Assembly: GCA_030838475.1 (NCBI GenBank)
Contig: JAUZFP010000107.1
Span: 1 to 48,740, forward strand
Reading direction: 5' to 3'
DNA from: Actinomycetota bacterium
GTDB lineage: Bacteria; Actinomycetota; Actinomycetes; Actinomycetales; Microbacteriaceae
DNA length: 48,740 nt
The notes under the pieces were generated by a model. It was not told the origin of the DNA and ran no database searches. It was given only the letters and a program-made list of their open reading frames with translations. This document shows, in pieces, positions 33,537 to 42,345 of this stretch. Positions within the stretch are counted from its first letter, which is position 1; each line of letters starts with the position of its first letter. A program made the translations under genes and the position numbers.

Positions 33537-34622
33537 TCACGGCACGTCCCGAAGAACGACCCCCTCGGGGCGCTCGACCGAGCTCTCGAGTTCGACGACG
33601 CGTCGGTCGGCGGAGGCCACCAGTATCGCCTCCATGATCTCGAGGACGTGAAATCCCAGCTCTGCGGATGCCCGGTGCGGAGTTTCATTTGCGATCGCCG
33701 CGGCCATGTCGGCAAGCCCCACGCCTCGCCCAGCGTCCCGGTAGCCCGCGGAGACCTCGAGCTCGATCCAGTCGGGCCGGCCGCGCGTCCACACGCTGCC
33801 CGTGTCGGCAAAGTGGTTGGGGTCGGGCATGGCAAGGGTGCCGGCGGTGCCGTACATCTCGAAGAGCGGAGACTTCGTCGCCCAGACCTCGAAACTCATC
33901 GTGACGGTGGATGTGACTCCGCTGGCATGCTCGAGAATCGCGGCGATGTGGGTGTCGACGTCGACCGGCAGGACTGTCCCCGCCTGGCTTCCCCCAGCCA
34001 CGACCCGAGGCCGAGGCGAACGGGTGGCGACGCCCGACACCCGCGCCACCGGACCAAAGAGTGTGACGAGGCTCGTCAGGTAGTACGGACCCATGTCGAA
34101 CAGCGGTCCGCCACCGGGCTGGTAGTAGAAGCCGGGCGATGGGTGCCAGCTCTCGTGTCCCGGAGAGGACCAATGCACGGCGGCACCCACCGGCTCCCCG
34201 ATCATGCCGTCGTCGAGAGCTCGTCGCGCGGTCTGCACTCCCGTTCCGAGCACGGTATCTGGCGCACTGCCCACTCGGAGTCCTCCGACCTGCGCATCGA
34301 GTAGCGCCCGCGCCGAGGCTGTTCCGAGTCCGAATGGCTTCTCCGCATACACGTGTTTGCCTGCGGCAAGCGCCCGAAGGCCCACCTCGACGTGTGCCGC
34401 CGGGATGGTCAGATTCAGAACCACGTCCACGTCGGGAGAACCGAGGAGCTCATCGACGGTGAGGTCGCGAACGCCATGAGTTCGCGCGACCTCGGACGCT
34501 CGTACAGTGTCGAGGTCGGCGACCGCGACGAGTTCCAGGCCGGCCAGTCGCGGCAGTGTTTCAAAGTACTGCGCGCTGATGTTTCCCACGCCGACGACCC
34601 CGACCCTCAACGCGCCGCCCAC
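33537..34622 (-). CDS. Gfo/Idh/MocA-family dehydrogenase (distal copy)
   Basis: NAD(P)-dependent sugar oxidoreductase of 361 aa. The Rossmann motif VGVVGVGNIS is at the N terminus, and the signature lysine lies in GKHVYAEKPFGL. A C-terminal mixed-sheet domain follows (GGGPLFDMGPYYLTSLVTLFG). Members oxidise hydroxyls of sugars or inositols. It is the last gene of the glycoside operon; GTG 34622 lies 16 bases inside the thuA-like gene. It shares only the family fold with the other dehydrogenase here, so the two probably act at different steps. Confidence 0.87.
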   Translation of the reverse strand: MGGALRVGVVGVGNISAQYFETLPRLAGLELVAVADLDTVRASEVARTHGVRDLTVDELLGSPDVDVVLNLTIPAAHVEVGLRALAAGKHVYAEKPFGLGTASARALLDAQVGGLRVGSAPDTVLGTGVQTARRALDDGMIGEPVGAAVHWSSPGHESWHPSPGFYYQPGGGPLFDMGPYYLTSLVTLFGPVARVSGVATRSPRPRVVAGGSQAGTVLPVDVDTHIAAILEHASGVTSTVTMSFEVWATKSPLFEMYGTAGTLAMPDPNHFADTGSVWTRGRPDWIELEVSAGYRDAGRGVGLADMAAAIANETPHRASAELGFHVLEIMEAILVASADRRVVELESSVERPEGVVLRDVP

Positions 34623-35311
34623 AGCAGTCCCCTCTCGATGATCGTTCGAACGTTGCGGTCCTGCACAATCTCAAGCTTGTGTCCGGGTGCGCAGACGAAG
34701 ATTCGACCCTTTCCCCACTCGCGCACCCAGACGGCCGGAGCCGTCACCGGACGGTGCCAGGCATCCCATGGCCGAACGTCCTGGGTCGTCGTCGCGAGGA
34801 CGTCGTTGTATTCGTCGCTCAGCACCCAGTACTGCTCGGTGACCAGCTCGAAGTCGTCGATGCCCTGCGTTATCGGATGCGACCTGCCTAGCTCCATGAT
34901 GTGCACCGTGTACGGGAGGTAGTTGTCGGACTGCTCACCAATCCGCTCCCCCGGCGCCTTGCCCGCGTGGTGAGCGAATTGCCCTCCAACCATGTGGAGG
35001 TAGTCGGCATTGTTCCGGTAGGCGTCCGCAATGCCGCCGTGCCAGCCCGCGAATCCCGTCCCGCTCAGAACCGCGCGCTCGAGACCCGCGAACTCGTCCT
35101 TCTCGATCGTCGACATGGTGTTGATCTGGACGATGAGATCGACCGAGTCCATGTAGTCGGCGTCACGATAAATTTCGGGGCCCGGCTCGCGGCGCACGTC
35201 GAACCCGTTTGCTTCGAGAAATGGGGCGAAGAAGTCGGTCGTGCGCTCGGGCTCGTGTCCGTCCCAGCCGCCGCGAACCATCAGAGCCCGGCGTGCCTGG
35301 CCCTTCGTCAT
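34607..35311 (-). CDS. ThuA-like protein
   Basis: Protein of 234 aa of the ThuA family, which has a GATase-like fold without the catalytic triad. Conserved parts are ALMVRGGWDGHEPERTTDFFAPFLE at the N terminus, GTGFAGWHGGIADAYRNNADYLHMVGGQFAHH and RIFVCAPGHKLE. In rhizobia thuA sits with thuB (a Gfo/Idh dehydrogenase) in a trehalose/disaccharide pathway that passes through 3-keto sugars. Here it lies between two Gfo/Idh/MocA genes, matching that arrangement. ATG 35311 overlaps the upstream stop as ATGA and is preferred to ATG 35323. Confidence 0.85.
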   Translation of the reverse strand: MTKGQARRALMVRGGWDGHEPERTTDFFAPFLEANGFDVRREPGPEIYRDADYMDSVDLIVQINTMSTIEKDEFAGLERAVLSGTGFAGWHGGIADAYRNNADYLHMVGGQFAHHAGKAPGERIGEQSDNYLPYTVHIMELGRSHPITQGIDDFELVTEQYWVLSDEYNDVLATTTQDVRPWDAWHRPVTAPAVWVREWGKGRIFVCAPGHKLEIVQDRNVRTIIERGLLWAAR

Positions 35312-36477
35312 ACGGTGGTCCATTCACTCCGGCTGGCGGCACTGCGTTCGATCGCCTCGAGCACGGTCTGCACCTGGAGGCCATCCGCGAACGACGGTTC
35401 GGGCTGGCGACCCGCCGCGATGTCGAGCACGAGATCGCGGACCTGGTGACTGAACGCGTGCTCGTAGCCCAGCCCGTGGCCGGTCGGCCACCACGCTGCC
35501 GCATACGGGTGCTCGGGTTCGGTCACGAGGATGCGCCGGAACCCCCGCTCCCCCGCCGCGTCGGTACCGTCGTAGAACTCGAGTTCGTTCATTCGCTCGA
35601 GATCGAAGCTCACCGCTCCCGTCGAGCCGCTGAATTCGAGTCGAAACGCGTTCTTGCGTCCGGTCGCGAACCGGGTCGCCTCGAAGCTGGCAAGCGCGCC
35701 GTCGCTGAGCCTGGCCGTGAAAAGCGCGGAATCGTCCACGGTCACCGTGCCGCGCTCGTCCGACGCCGTACCGCCGAGACCGATTCCCTCGCCGAGAAGC
35801 GGTCGCTCCGCGACGAAGGTATGCAGCGTGCCACTCACGCTCGACACGGTTTGACCCGTGATGAACTGCACCGCGTCGACCGCGTGCGCGCCGATATCGC
35901 CGAGCGAACCCGAGCCTGCTCTGGTCTTGTCGAGGCGCCAGGTCATGGGTGCGTTCTCGTCGACCAGCCAGTCCTGCAGGTAGTTCGCCTGCACGCGCCG
36001 CAGGGTACCGATGCGACCAGAACGAACCAGTTCGCGAGCAAAACTGATCGCAGGGACCCGGCGATAGGTGAACCCGACCATGGCGAAGACACCGGCGGCG
36101 AGCGCCGACTCGGCGGCTTCGGCCATGAGAATCGCATCCTGCGCCGAGTTGGCGAGCGGCTTCTCGCAGAGCACGTGTTTGCCCGCGGCGAGGGAAGCTA
36201 TCGCGATCTCGGCGTGGGTGTCCCCCGGAGCGCAGATGTCGACGAGGTCGATGTCGTCGCGGCGAATGACCTCGCGCCAGTCCGTTGCGCTCGATTCCCA
36301 GCCAAACCTCGTGGCAACGTCGGCGGCGCGCTCCGCGTCCCGACCGACGACCACCGCGAGTTCGGGGCGCAATGGAAGGTCAAAGAACTTCGGCGCGACA
36401 CTCCACGCCTGGGAGTGCGCGGCGCCCATGAATCCGTATCCGATCATGGCGACGCGCAGCGGTTTCTTATCAGCCAC
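35308..36477 (-). CDS. Gfo/Idh/MocA-family dehydrogenase (ThuB-like position)
   Basis: Sugar oxidoreductase of 389 aa. The N-terminal Rossmann motif is MIGYGFMGAAHSQAW, the catalytic-lysine signature AGKHVLCEKPLA, and the substrate domain contains GSGSLGDIGAHAVDAVQFITGQ, the usual GGGxLxDxGxHxxD motif. A likely role is oxidation of an imported or released sugar, perhaps at C3. AAGGAG lies 10 bases before GTG 36477. It follows the GH3 gene by 18 bases and couples to the ThuA-like gene by ATGA. Confidence 0.9.
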   Translation of the reverse strand: MADKKPLRVAMIGYGFMGAAHSQAWSVAPKFFDLPLRPELAVVVGRDAERAADVATRFGWESSATDWREVIRRDDIDLVDICAPGDTHAEIAIASLAAGKHVLCEKPLANSAQDAILMAEAAESALAAGVFAMVGFTYRRVPAISFARELVRSGRIGTLRRVQANYLQDWLVDENAPMTWRLDKTRAGSGSLGDIGAHAVDAVQFITGQTVSSVSGTLHTFVAERPLLGEGIGLGGTASDERGTVTVDDSALFTARLSDGALASFEATRFATGRKNAFRLEFSGSTGAVSFDLERMNELEFYDGTDAAGERGFRRILVTEPEHPYAAAWWPTGHGLGYEHAFSHQVRDLVLDIAAGRQPEPSFADGLQVQTVLEAIERSAASRSEWTTV

Positions 36478-36495
36478 AGTGGCGGTACTCCTTTG

Positions 36496-38967
36496 TCAAC
36501 GAGAGGCTGGTTCCTTCGCAGTGTCGCCGGCGACATCTGCCACCAACTCGCGGTCCAGGGGGACCGGGCGCGAAGTGACCATTCGTGGATCCGAGCTTTG
36601 CACGTCACGCACCGCGCCGGTGAGCGAAACGACCGCGCGACTCGTCGCCCGACCCGGCAGCGCGCGATCGTCGGAGCGCTTGCCGCTCACGATTGCGCCA
36701 CCGGTGCTCGAGTTCTGCTCGCCCTCGAAGTTTGTCGCGGCCGCGTGTGAGCCGACCCACACCTCGACGTCGCCCGGTTCGATGATCTTCCGCAGGCGTC
36801 GATCGGTGAACGCGAACCGACCCGAGGGCACGGCGAACTCGAGGCGGACGCTCTCGCCCGGGGTCAATTCGACCCGCGCGTACCCCAACAGCTGCACCAC
36901 CGGTCGCGCTATTGTGCCCAGAGTGTCATGGCCGTAGAGCTGGATGACATCCGCCCCGGCCCGGGTGCCGGTGTTTGTTATCGTCACCCGAGCGCCGAAA
37001 GTGTCTCCCGTCCTCACAGCGGGATCGACGTCAAAATCGGAATAGCCGAACGTCGTGTACGACAGCCCAAAACCGAACGGCCGAAGCGGGGTCGAATCGG
37101 CGGCCGTGACATCCGACGGGCCCCCCAGAATCGGATGAAGGTACGTGTACGGCTGCGCCCCTGCCGAACGCGGGAGCGAAACAGGGAGGCGTCCGGACGG
37201 ATTGACGCTGCCGCGGATCACGTCGACGATCGCGAGACCGCCGCCCTCGCCGGGGAAGAACGCCTGCAGTACCGCCGCCGGCCGAGGCTGAGCTCCATCG
37301 AGGGCCCAATCGAGCACGTACGGCCGTCCCGTCACCAGCACCATCACGACCGGTGTTCCGGTGGCGACGACGGCCTCGACGAGGAGGCGCTGCACGCCCG
37401 GAAGGTCGAGCGTCTCGCTGTCGTTGCCTTCGCCGACGGTTCCGCGCCCGAACAGGCCGGCCTGGTCGCCCACGACGACAACGGCAACATCGGCAGCCGC
37501 GGCGATCCGCACGGCTTCGACGAACCCGGACACATCATCGCCCTCGATCTCGCTGCCGGTGGCAAAGGCGATCTCGACGCGGTCGCTGTCCGCGTATGTC
37601 AATTCGAAGGCATCGAGGACCGTGGGGATCTCGACACCGTGCGGGAATTCGGGATGATGCGCGAGCACGTGGTTGGCGAATGAATAGCAGCCCTGGAGCG
37701 CCTCCGCGCGCGCAGCATTCGGGCCGATGACGGCGATCTTTCGCGGGCCGGTCTCCCCCGAACCGAGCGGCAGCACGCCATCGTTGGACAGCAGGATGAC
37801 CGACTCGTCCGCGAGCCTACGAGCGATCGCCCGGTGCTCGGGTGAATCCAGATCGATCGTCGTCGGCGGCTCGTCTTCGAAGGCGCCCTCATCGAGGAGG
37901 CCGAGCTCTTCCTTCTGAGCGAGCGCCCGGAGGACCGCTCGGTCGACATACCGTTCGTCGAACTCCCCGGCTCGAATCCGGTCGGCGAGGGGTGCAAGGT
38001 AGGCGTCACCGGTTGGCAGCTCGATGTCAATTCCGGCCGAGAGCGCGAGTGCGGCCGCCTCGCCGCGGGTACCGGCAACGGCGTGCATCACCTCCAGAAA
38101 TGCGACAGCGAAATAGTCTGCGACGACAACACCATCAAATCCGAGCTTCTCGCGCAGGATCCGGGTGAGGTACTCCTCGCTCGCCGCGACCGGTTCACCG
38201 TCGATGTCAGCATAGGAATTCATGACGGACTTTGCCCCGCCGTCGAGAAGCGCCATCTCGAACGGTGGGAGATAGATGTCGGCAATCTCGCGCGGCCCCG
38301 CGTGGACGGGCGCATGATTGCGGCCGGCGCGAGACGCGGAGTAGCCGATGAAGTGTTTGAGGGTGGCGTGCACGCCCGCGCCCTGCAGGCCCTGTACGTA
38401 GGCCGTGCCGACCGTGCCCACCAGGTACGGGTCTTCACTTATGCACTCGTCGACTCGGCCCCAGCGTGGATCGCTCACAACGTCGAGCACCGGCGCGAGA
38501 CCCTGGTGGATGCCAAGATCGCGCATCGACCGGCCGATGACCTCACCCATTCGTCGCACCAGGTCGGGATCGAATGACGCACCCCACGCCAGGGGTGTCG
38601 GGAATGTCGCCGCCTTCCATGCCGCAAGGCCGGTGAGGCACTCCTCGTGAACGAGAGCAGGGATTCCGAGGCGGGTCTCCCGCTTTAGCCTTCGCTGCTC
38701 GTTCCAGAGCCATGCTGCTCGCTCGACCGGTTCGACCGGTCGGGTTCCGTAGACGCGGCTATAGTGCCCAAGTCCGTGTCGAGTGACCTCGGCGAGTTCG
38801 CTTGCGGACTTCTGGCCGCTCGCCATCTCGCTCTGCATCGGCGCGACCACTCCATTCTGGTCGAGCCAGTATCCGACGATCTGTGCGAGCTTCTCTTCGA
38901 GAGTCATCCGAGCGTGCAGCTCACGAACGCGGTCGGAAACGCGAGGCATCGCCGCGATTTCAGACAT
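36496..38967 (-). CDS. GH3-family glycoside hydrolase (beta-glucosidase/xylosidase type)
   Basis: Cytoplasmic glycosidase of 823 aa with no signal peptide. The (beta/alpha)8 domain (about 15-365) contains DPRWGRVDECISEDPYL, KHFIGYSASRAGRNHAPVH and the nucleophile region GFDGVVVADYFAV (Asp284, in place of the more common SDW). The alpha/beta sandwich domain (about 395-600; IAVIGPNAA, VVVGDQAGLFGRGTVGEGND) and a fibronectin-III-like C-terminal domain (about 680-750) follow. It should hydrolyse glycosides imported by the adjacent ABC permeases; the exact sugar is unknown. AGAAGGA fits ATG 38967. Confidence 0.9.
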   Translation of the reverse strand: MSEIAAMPRVSDRVRELHARMTLEEKLAQIVGYWLDQNGVVAPMQSEMASGQKSASELAEVTRHGLGHYSRVYGTRPVEPVERAAWLWNEQRRLKRETRLGIPALVHEECLTGLAAWKAATFPTPLAWGASFDPDLVRRMGEVIGRSMRDLGIHQGLAPVLDVVSDPRWGRVDECISEDPYLVGTVGTAYVQGLQGAGVHATLKHFIGYSASRAGRNHAPVHAGPREIADIYLPPFEMALLDGGAKSVMNSYADIDGEPVAASEEYLTRILREKLGFDGVVVADYFAVAFLEVMHAVAGTRGEAAALALSAGIDIELPTGDAYLAPLADRIRAGEFDERYVDRAVLRALAQKEELGLLDEGAFEDEPPTTIDLDSPEHRAIARRLADESVILLSNDGVLPLGSGETGPRKIAVIGPNAARAEALQGCYSFANHVLAHHPEFPHGVEIPTVLDAFELTYADSDRVEIAFATGSEIEGDDVSGFVEAVRIAAAADVAVVVVGDQAGLFGRGTVGEGNDSETLDLPGVQRLLVEAVVATGTPVVMVLVTGRPYVLDWALDGAQPRPAAVLQAFFPGEGGGLAIVDVIRGSVNPSGRLPVSLPRSAGAQPYTYLHPILGGPSDVTAADSTPLRPFGFGLSYTTFGYSDFDVDPAVRTGDTFGARVTITNTGTRAGADVIQLYGHDTLGTIARPVVQLLGYARVELTPGESVRLEFAVPSGRFAFTDRRLRKIIEPGDVEVWVGSHAAATNFEGEQNSSTGGAIVSGKRSDDRALPGRATSRAVVSLTGAVRDVQSSDPRMVTSRPVPLDRELVADVAGDTAKEPASR

Positions 38968-39010
38968 GAACATCCTTCTTGCTAGTGACCGAACAGAGGT
39001 GATCGACGGG

Positions 39011-39886
39011 CTAACCCTTGACCGCGCCCGTCAGGCCGCCGACGATTCGCCGCTGGAAGACCGTGAAGAACGCGAGCGCCGGGAGCATCGACAGCGAGGT
39101 GAAGGCCAGGACCTTCGCGGTGTCGACCGAGTACTGCGAGGAGAACGCCTGCACGCCGAGCGGGAGCGTGTAGTTGCCCTGGTCGCTCAGGATGAACAGC
39201 GGGAGGATGTAGCTGTTCCAGCTGCCGATGAACGCGAGAATGCCGACCGTGATGATGCCGGGGATCGCCAGGGGCACGACCATTCGAACGAGGAAACCGA
39301 TGCGGCTGGCACCGTCGATGGCGGCCGCCTCCTCGATTTCATCCGGAATGGCCTTGAGGAACGGCACGAGGATGATGACGGTCGTCGGAAGGGCGAAGGC
39401 GATCTGCGGGATGATGACCCCGGCGAGGCTGTTCACGAGCCCGAGGTCCTTGACCAGGATGTAAAGCGGCGTGATCGCGACGGTGATCGGAAACATGAGG
39501 CCGGCCGCGAAGAGGGCGTAGATGGCGCCCCGACCGCGGAAGTTGTACCGCGCGAGCACGAAGCTCACCATGAGCCCCAGCACCACCACTCCGACGGTGG
39601 TGGAGACGCCCGCAATGGTCGAGTTGCCGACCTCCTGCCAGAACGTGCTGCCCGTCAGCACGTCGATGTAGTTCCCGACGTTCCACGGCGACGGCAGCCC
39701 GGCGGGGTCGACGGTGATTTGAGAGTTGGTGCGGAAGCCGCCGAGCACGATGTACAGCACCGGAGCCAGGCTCACGGCAATGAACACGAGGGCGATGAAA
39801 TACGTGAGCGGATGGCTCCAGTTGATGGATCGGCGCGGCCGCGGGCCGGCGGCGCCGTCGATCGTGAGCGTCGACGTCGACATCAT
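39011..39886 (-). CDS. carbohydrate ABC transporter permease, MalG type
   Basis: Inner permease of 291 aa with six helices. The EAA loop reads EEIEEAAAIDGASRIGFLVRMVVPLAIPGI, and PSPWNVGNYIDVL is the usual periplasmic-side segment after the first helix. It pairs with the MalF-type permease upstream, overlapping its stop by ATGA at ATG 39886. It needs an ATPase not encoded here, probably a shared MsiK-type subunit. Confidence 0.92.
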   Translation of the reverse strand: MMSTSTLTIDGAAGPRPRRSINWSHPLTYFIALVFIAVSLAPVLYIVLGGFRTNSQITVDPAGLPSPWNVGNYIDVLTGSTFWQEVGNSTIAGVSTTVGVVVLGLMVSFVLARYNFRGRGAIYALFAAGLMFPITVAITPLYILVKDLGLVNSLAGVIIPQIAFALPTTVIILVPFLKAIPDEIEEAAAIDGASRIGFLVRMVVPLAIPGIITVGILAFIGSWNSYILPLFILSDQGNYTLPLGVQAFSSQYSVDTAKVLAFTSLSMLPALAFFTVFQRRIVGGLTGAVKG

Positions 39887-40911
39887 TTCCGCCTCTCGGT
39901 TATGGGCGCCGCGGTATCGCGGCGCAGGATGAAGCGCTGGTAGATGAGCGCGATGGTGAGCGAGATGACGAACATCACTACGGCGACCGCGTTGCCGTAG
40001 CCGTAGTTGCCCGAGTTGCGGCCCTGGCCAACCATGTAGGTCGCCATGGTCGAGGTGCCCGCCGTCGACGCAACGTACTGTCCCCAGATGATGTAGACGA
40101 GGTCGAACAACTGCAGCGACCCGATGATGGAGAGGAACGCCCAGATGCGAACGGTGGGCCCGAGCAGCGGCAGGGTAATCCTGCGCTGGATCTGCCAGTA
40201 GCTCGCCCCGTCGATCGCCGCCGCCTCGGACAGTTCCTCGGGAATGCCCTGCAACCCGGCGAGAAACAGGATGACCGCGAACCCGATGTACTTCCACGAG
40301 ATGATCACCATGAGCGACCAGATCGCGATGTGCGGGTCGGACAACCAGTTGGCCTTGAGGGCGCCGAGTCCAATGTTCTGTAGGAATCCGTTGACCGCGC
40401 CACTTGTCTGGAGCATGAGGCTCCACCCGGTACCGACGATCACCTCGGAGATGACATAGGGCACGAAGATCAGCACCCGGATGACCGTGCGGCCGCGGAT
40501 CTTCTGGTTGAGGAGCAGCGCCAGGATGATGGCCACCGGTCCCTGGATGACGAGCGACAGCACGAGAATGATCGCGTTGTGGCTCAGCACATCGTGGAAC
40601 GCCGGATCGCTGAAGATCAGGAAGTAATTGTTGAGCCCGACGAAATCGATCGGCGGGCCGTAGCCCTGCCAGCGGTAGAAGCCGTAGTACGCGGCGAGCC
40701 CGACAGGGAAGATAACGAATGCGAGAAAGACGATGATGGCCGGGCCGGTGAGCACCGCGATTTCAAATCGCTGGCGCCATTGTCCGGTCCGTCGTCGCGT
40801 GGGCCGCGGGGCGACCGGGGGCGACACACGGTGTGTGCCGCCCCCGGCCTCCGGGTAGCCCTCGGGCGACCGCTGGCCAGCCAGCGTTTTCTCGCCCAGG
40901 GAGTTGCTCAT
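39883..40911 (-). CDS. carbohydrate ABC transporter permease, MalF type
   Basis: Permease of 342 aa with a polar N-terminal tail of about 45 residues and six helices. The EAA loop is PEELSEAAAIDGASYWQIQRRITLPLLGPTV; WQGYGPPIDFVGLNNYFLIFSD is the typical segment after the first helix. The start is 8 bases after the binding-protein gene, and the stop overlaps the MalG-type permease. Confidence 0.92.
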   Translation of the reverse strand: MSNSLGEKTLAGQRSPEGYPEAGGGTHRVSPPVAPRPTRRRTGQWRQRFEIAVLTGPAIIVFLAFVIFPVGLAAYYGFYRWQGYGPPIDFVGLNNYFLIFSDPAFHDVLSHNAIILVLSLVIQGPVAIILALLLNQKIRGRTVIRVLIFVPYVISEVIVGTGWSLMLQTSGAVNGFLQNIGLGALKANWLSDPHIAIWSLMVIISWKYIGFAVILFLAGLQGIPEELSEAAAIDGASYWQIQRRITLPLLGPTVRIWAFLSIIGSLQLFDLVYIIWGQYVASTAGTSTMATYMVGQGRNSGNYGYGNAVAVVMFVISLTIALIYQRFILRRDTAAPITERRK

Positions 40912-40919
40912 TGTGTCGG

Positions 40920-42221
40920 TTAGCCCTTAGCTGCTGCGGAGCTGACGTCGGTGAGGACGTCCGCGGGCGTTCCCTTGCCGGCAAGAATGTTGACGACGCC
41001 CGAGTTCAGCGCGTTACCAACGTTCTGTCCGTAGTTCGTGTCGAGGTATTGCGACACGTACGGGGCCTTCTTGTATGCGGCGAGAACGGACTTCAGGATG
41101 TCCTCGGTGACGACTGACTGCGCGGCGGTGTTCACCGGCGGGGCGTCGAACGCCTTGTAGTAGGCCTCCTGGACCGGCGTCGTCACGATGTAGTTCATGA
41201 ACGCGGCACAGGCAGCCTTCGGAGCCTGTGCCGAACACGAGTAACCGTCCACGCCACCCATCATGGCTGCAGGGTCACCCTTGCCGCCGCTCACGGACGG
41301 GAACGGGAACCAGCCGAGGTCCGGAAGGGGCTTCTGGTCGGGGGTCAGCGACGCGACGACTCCTGGGTCCCACGCGCCCATGAGCTCCATGGCCGCCTTG
41401 TGGTTCGCGACGAGTCCCGCCGAGCTGCCTGCACCCTGCTGGGCCGCCGTCGTCAGGAACCCGTCGTTGAAGGGCTGGGATTTGTTGAAGGTATCCACGT
41501 CCTTGCCCGCCTTGAGCCAGCATCCGTCGGTGAACTTCAGCGTCTTCGCCGCCTCATTCAAAACGGATTCGCTGCACTCGCGGAGCGCGAAGTTGTAGTA
41601 CCAGTGAGCAGCTGGCCAGGCATCCTTCGCACCGACGGCGACGGCGGCAACGCCCGAGGCCTTCAGCTTGGCGATGTCGGAGTTCAGCTCGTTCATGGTG
41701 GTCGGGGTGTCGGAGATTCCAGCGGCCTTGAACATGTCTTTGCTGTAGTAGATGCCTTCCGGCAGCACGTCAACGGGCATCGCGTAGCTCTTGCCGTTGT
41801 ACTGGTCCGCCGCGAATGCGCCGGCTCCGACAGCCGCCTTGGTCTTCGCGGTGATGAGACCGGTGAGATCCATGAGTTGACCCGCCTTGACCATGGCGGC
41901 CATCTTGCCGCCACCGCGCTGAAGGAAGATGTCGGGGGCACTGCCCGAGTTCAGGGCCGTCTGCAGCTTGCCATCCAGGTCTTCGTTCTGGATGGACTGC
42001 ATGTTGATGGTGATGTTCTTGTTGGCCTTCTCGAAGTTTGCCACGGTCGTTTTCCAGAATTCGACTCCCGGTCCCGTTGTCGAGTTCTGCCAGAAGGTGA
42101 GGGTGACCTTCTTGTCGGGCGTGCTGCCGCCACCACTGCTACATGCAGTGAGTGCACCGAAAGCGAAGGCCGCGGCGGCACTGACCGCGACGACCTTCAG
42201 GATGCTGCGTTTGTTCATCAT
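40920..42221 (-). CDS. sugar-binding lipoprotein of ABC transporter
   Basis: Family 1 extracellular solute-binding protein of 433 aa. The lipobox LTAC (Cys27) follows a short signal peptide; mature segments such as VTLTFWQNSTTGPGVEFWKTTVANFEKAN and the MGGVDGYSCSAQAPKAACAAFMNYI region are typical. It captures the sugar for the two permeases that follow. AAAGGTG lies upstream of the double ATG at 42221, and a CG-centred palindrome overlaps this ribosome site, so repression would block its expression. Confidence 0.92.
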   Translation of the reverse strand: MMNKRSILKVVAVSAAAAFAFGALTACSSGGGSTPDKKVTLTFWQNSTTGPGVEFWKTTVANFEKANKNITINMQSIQNEDLDGKLQTALNSGSAPDIFLQRGGGKMAAMVKAGQLMDLTGLITAKTKAAVGAGAFAADQYNGKSYAMPVDVLPEGIYYSKDMFKAAGISDTPTTMNELNSDIAKLKASGVAAVAVGAKDAWPAAHWYYNFALRECSESVLNEAAKTLKFTDGCWLKAGKDVDTFNKSQPFNDGFLTTAAQQGAGSSAGLVANHKAAMELMGAWDPGVVASLTPDQKPLPDLGWFPFPSVSGGKGDPAAMMGGVDGYSCSAQAPKAACAAFMNYIVTTPVQEAYYKAFDAPPVNTAAQSVVTEDILKSVLAAYKKAPYVSQYLDTNYGQNVGNALNSGVVNILAGKGTPADVLTDVSSAAAKG

Positions 42222-42228
42222 CGAACAC

Positions 42229-42258
42229 CTTTCGAAAGTTTCGACATTTGTGTCGAAA
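42229..42258 (-). promoter_or_regulatory. pair of CG-centred palindromes, likely LacI-family operators
   Basis: CTTTCGAAAG (42229-42238) is a perfect 10-base palindrome. TTTCGACA (42239-42246) and TGTCGAAA (42251-42258) are perfect 8-base arms around TTTG. They abut and end 8 bases from the binding-protein start. LacI-family operators typically centre on CG; no such regulator gene is in the window. Confidence 0.65.
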
Positions 42259-42345
42259 GTGATTGGACTCTCGAATACTACGAGTTGATGGATATGTGGT
42301 CAAGGAAAACAAATTCGCCACGCGGGCGGCCAGTAGTATTCAGCA

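Noticed and set aside
35209..36750. Plus-strand open frame of 513 codons
   Set aside because: It is antisense to the Gfo/Idh and ThuA genes, which have strong motifs and coupled starts.
39887..40426. Upstream extension of the MalG-type permease
   Set aside because: It overlaps the MalF-type permease in another frame; ATG 39886 overlaps the preceding stop as ATGA.
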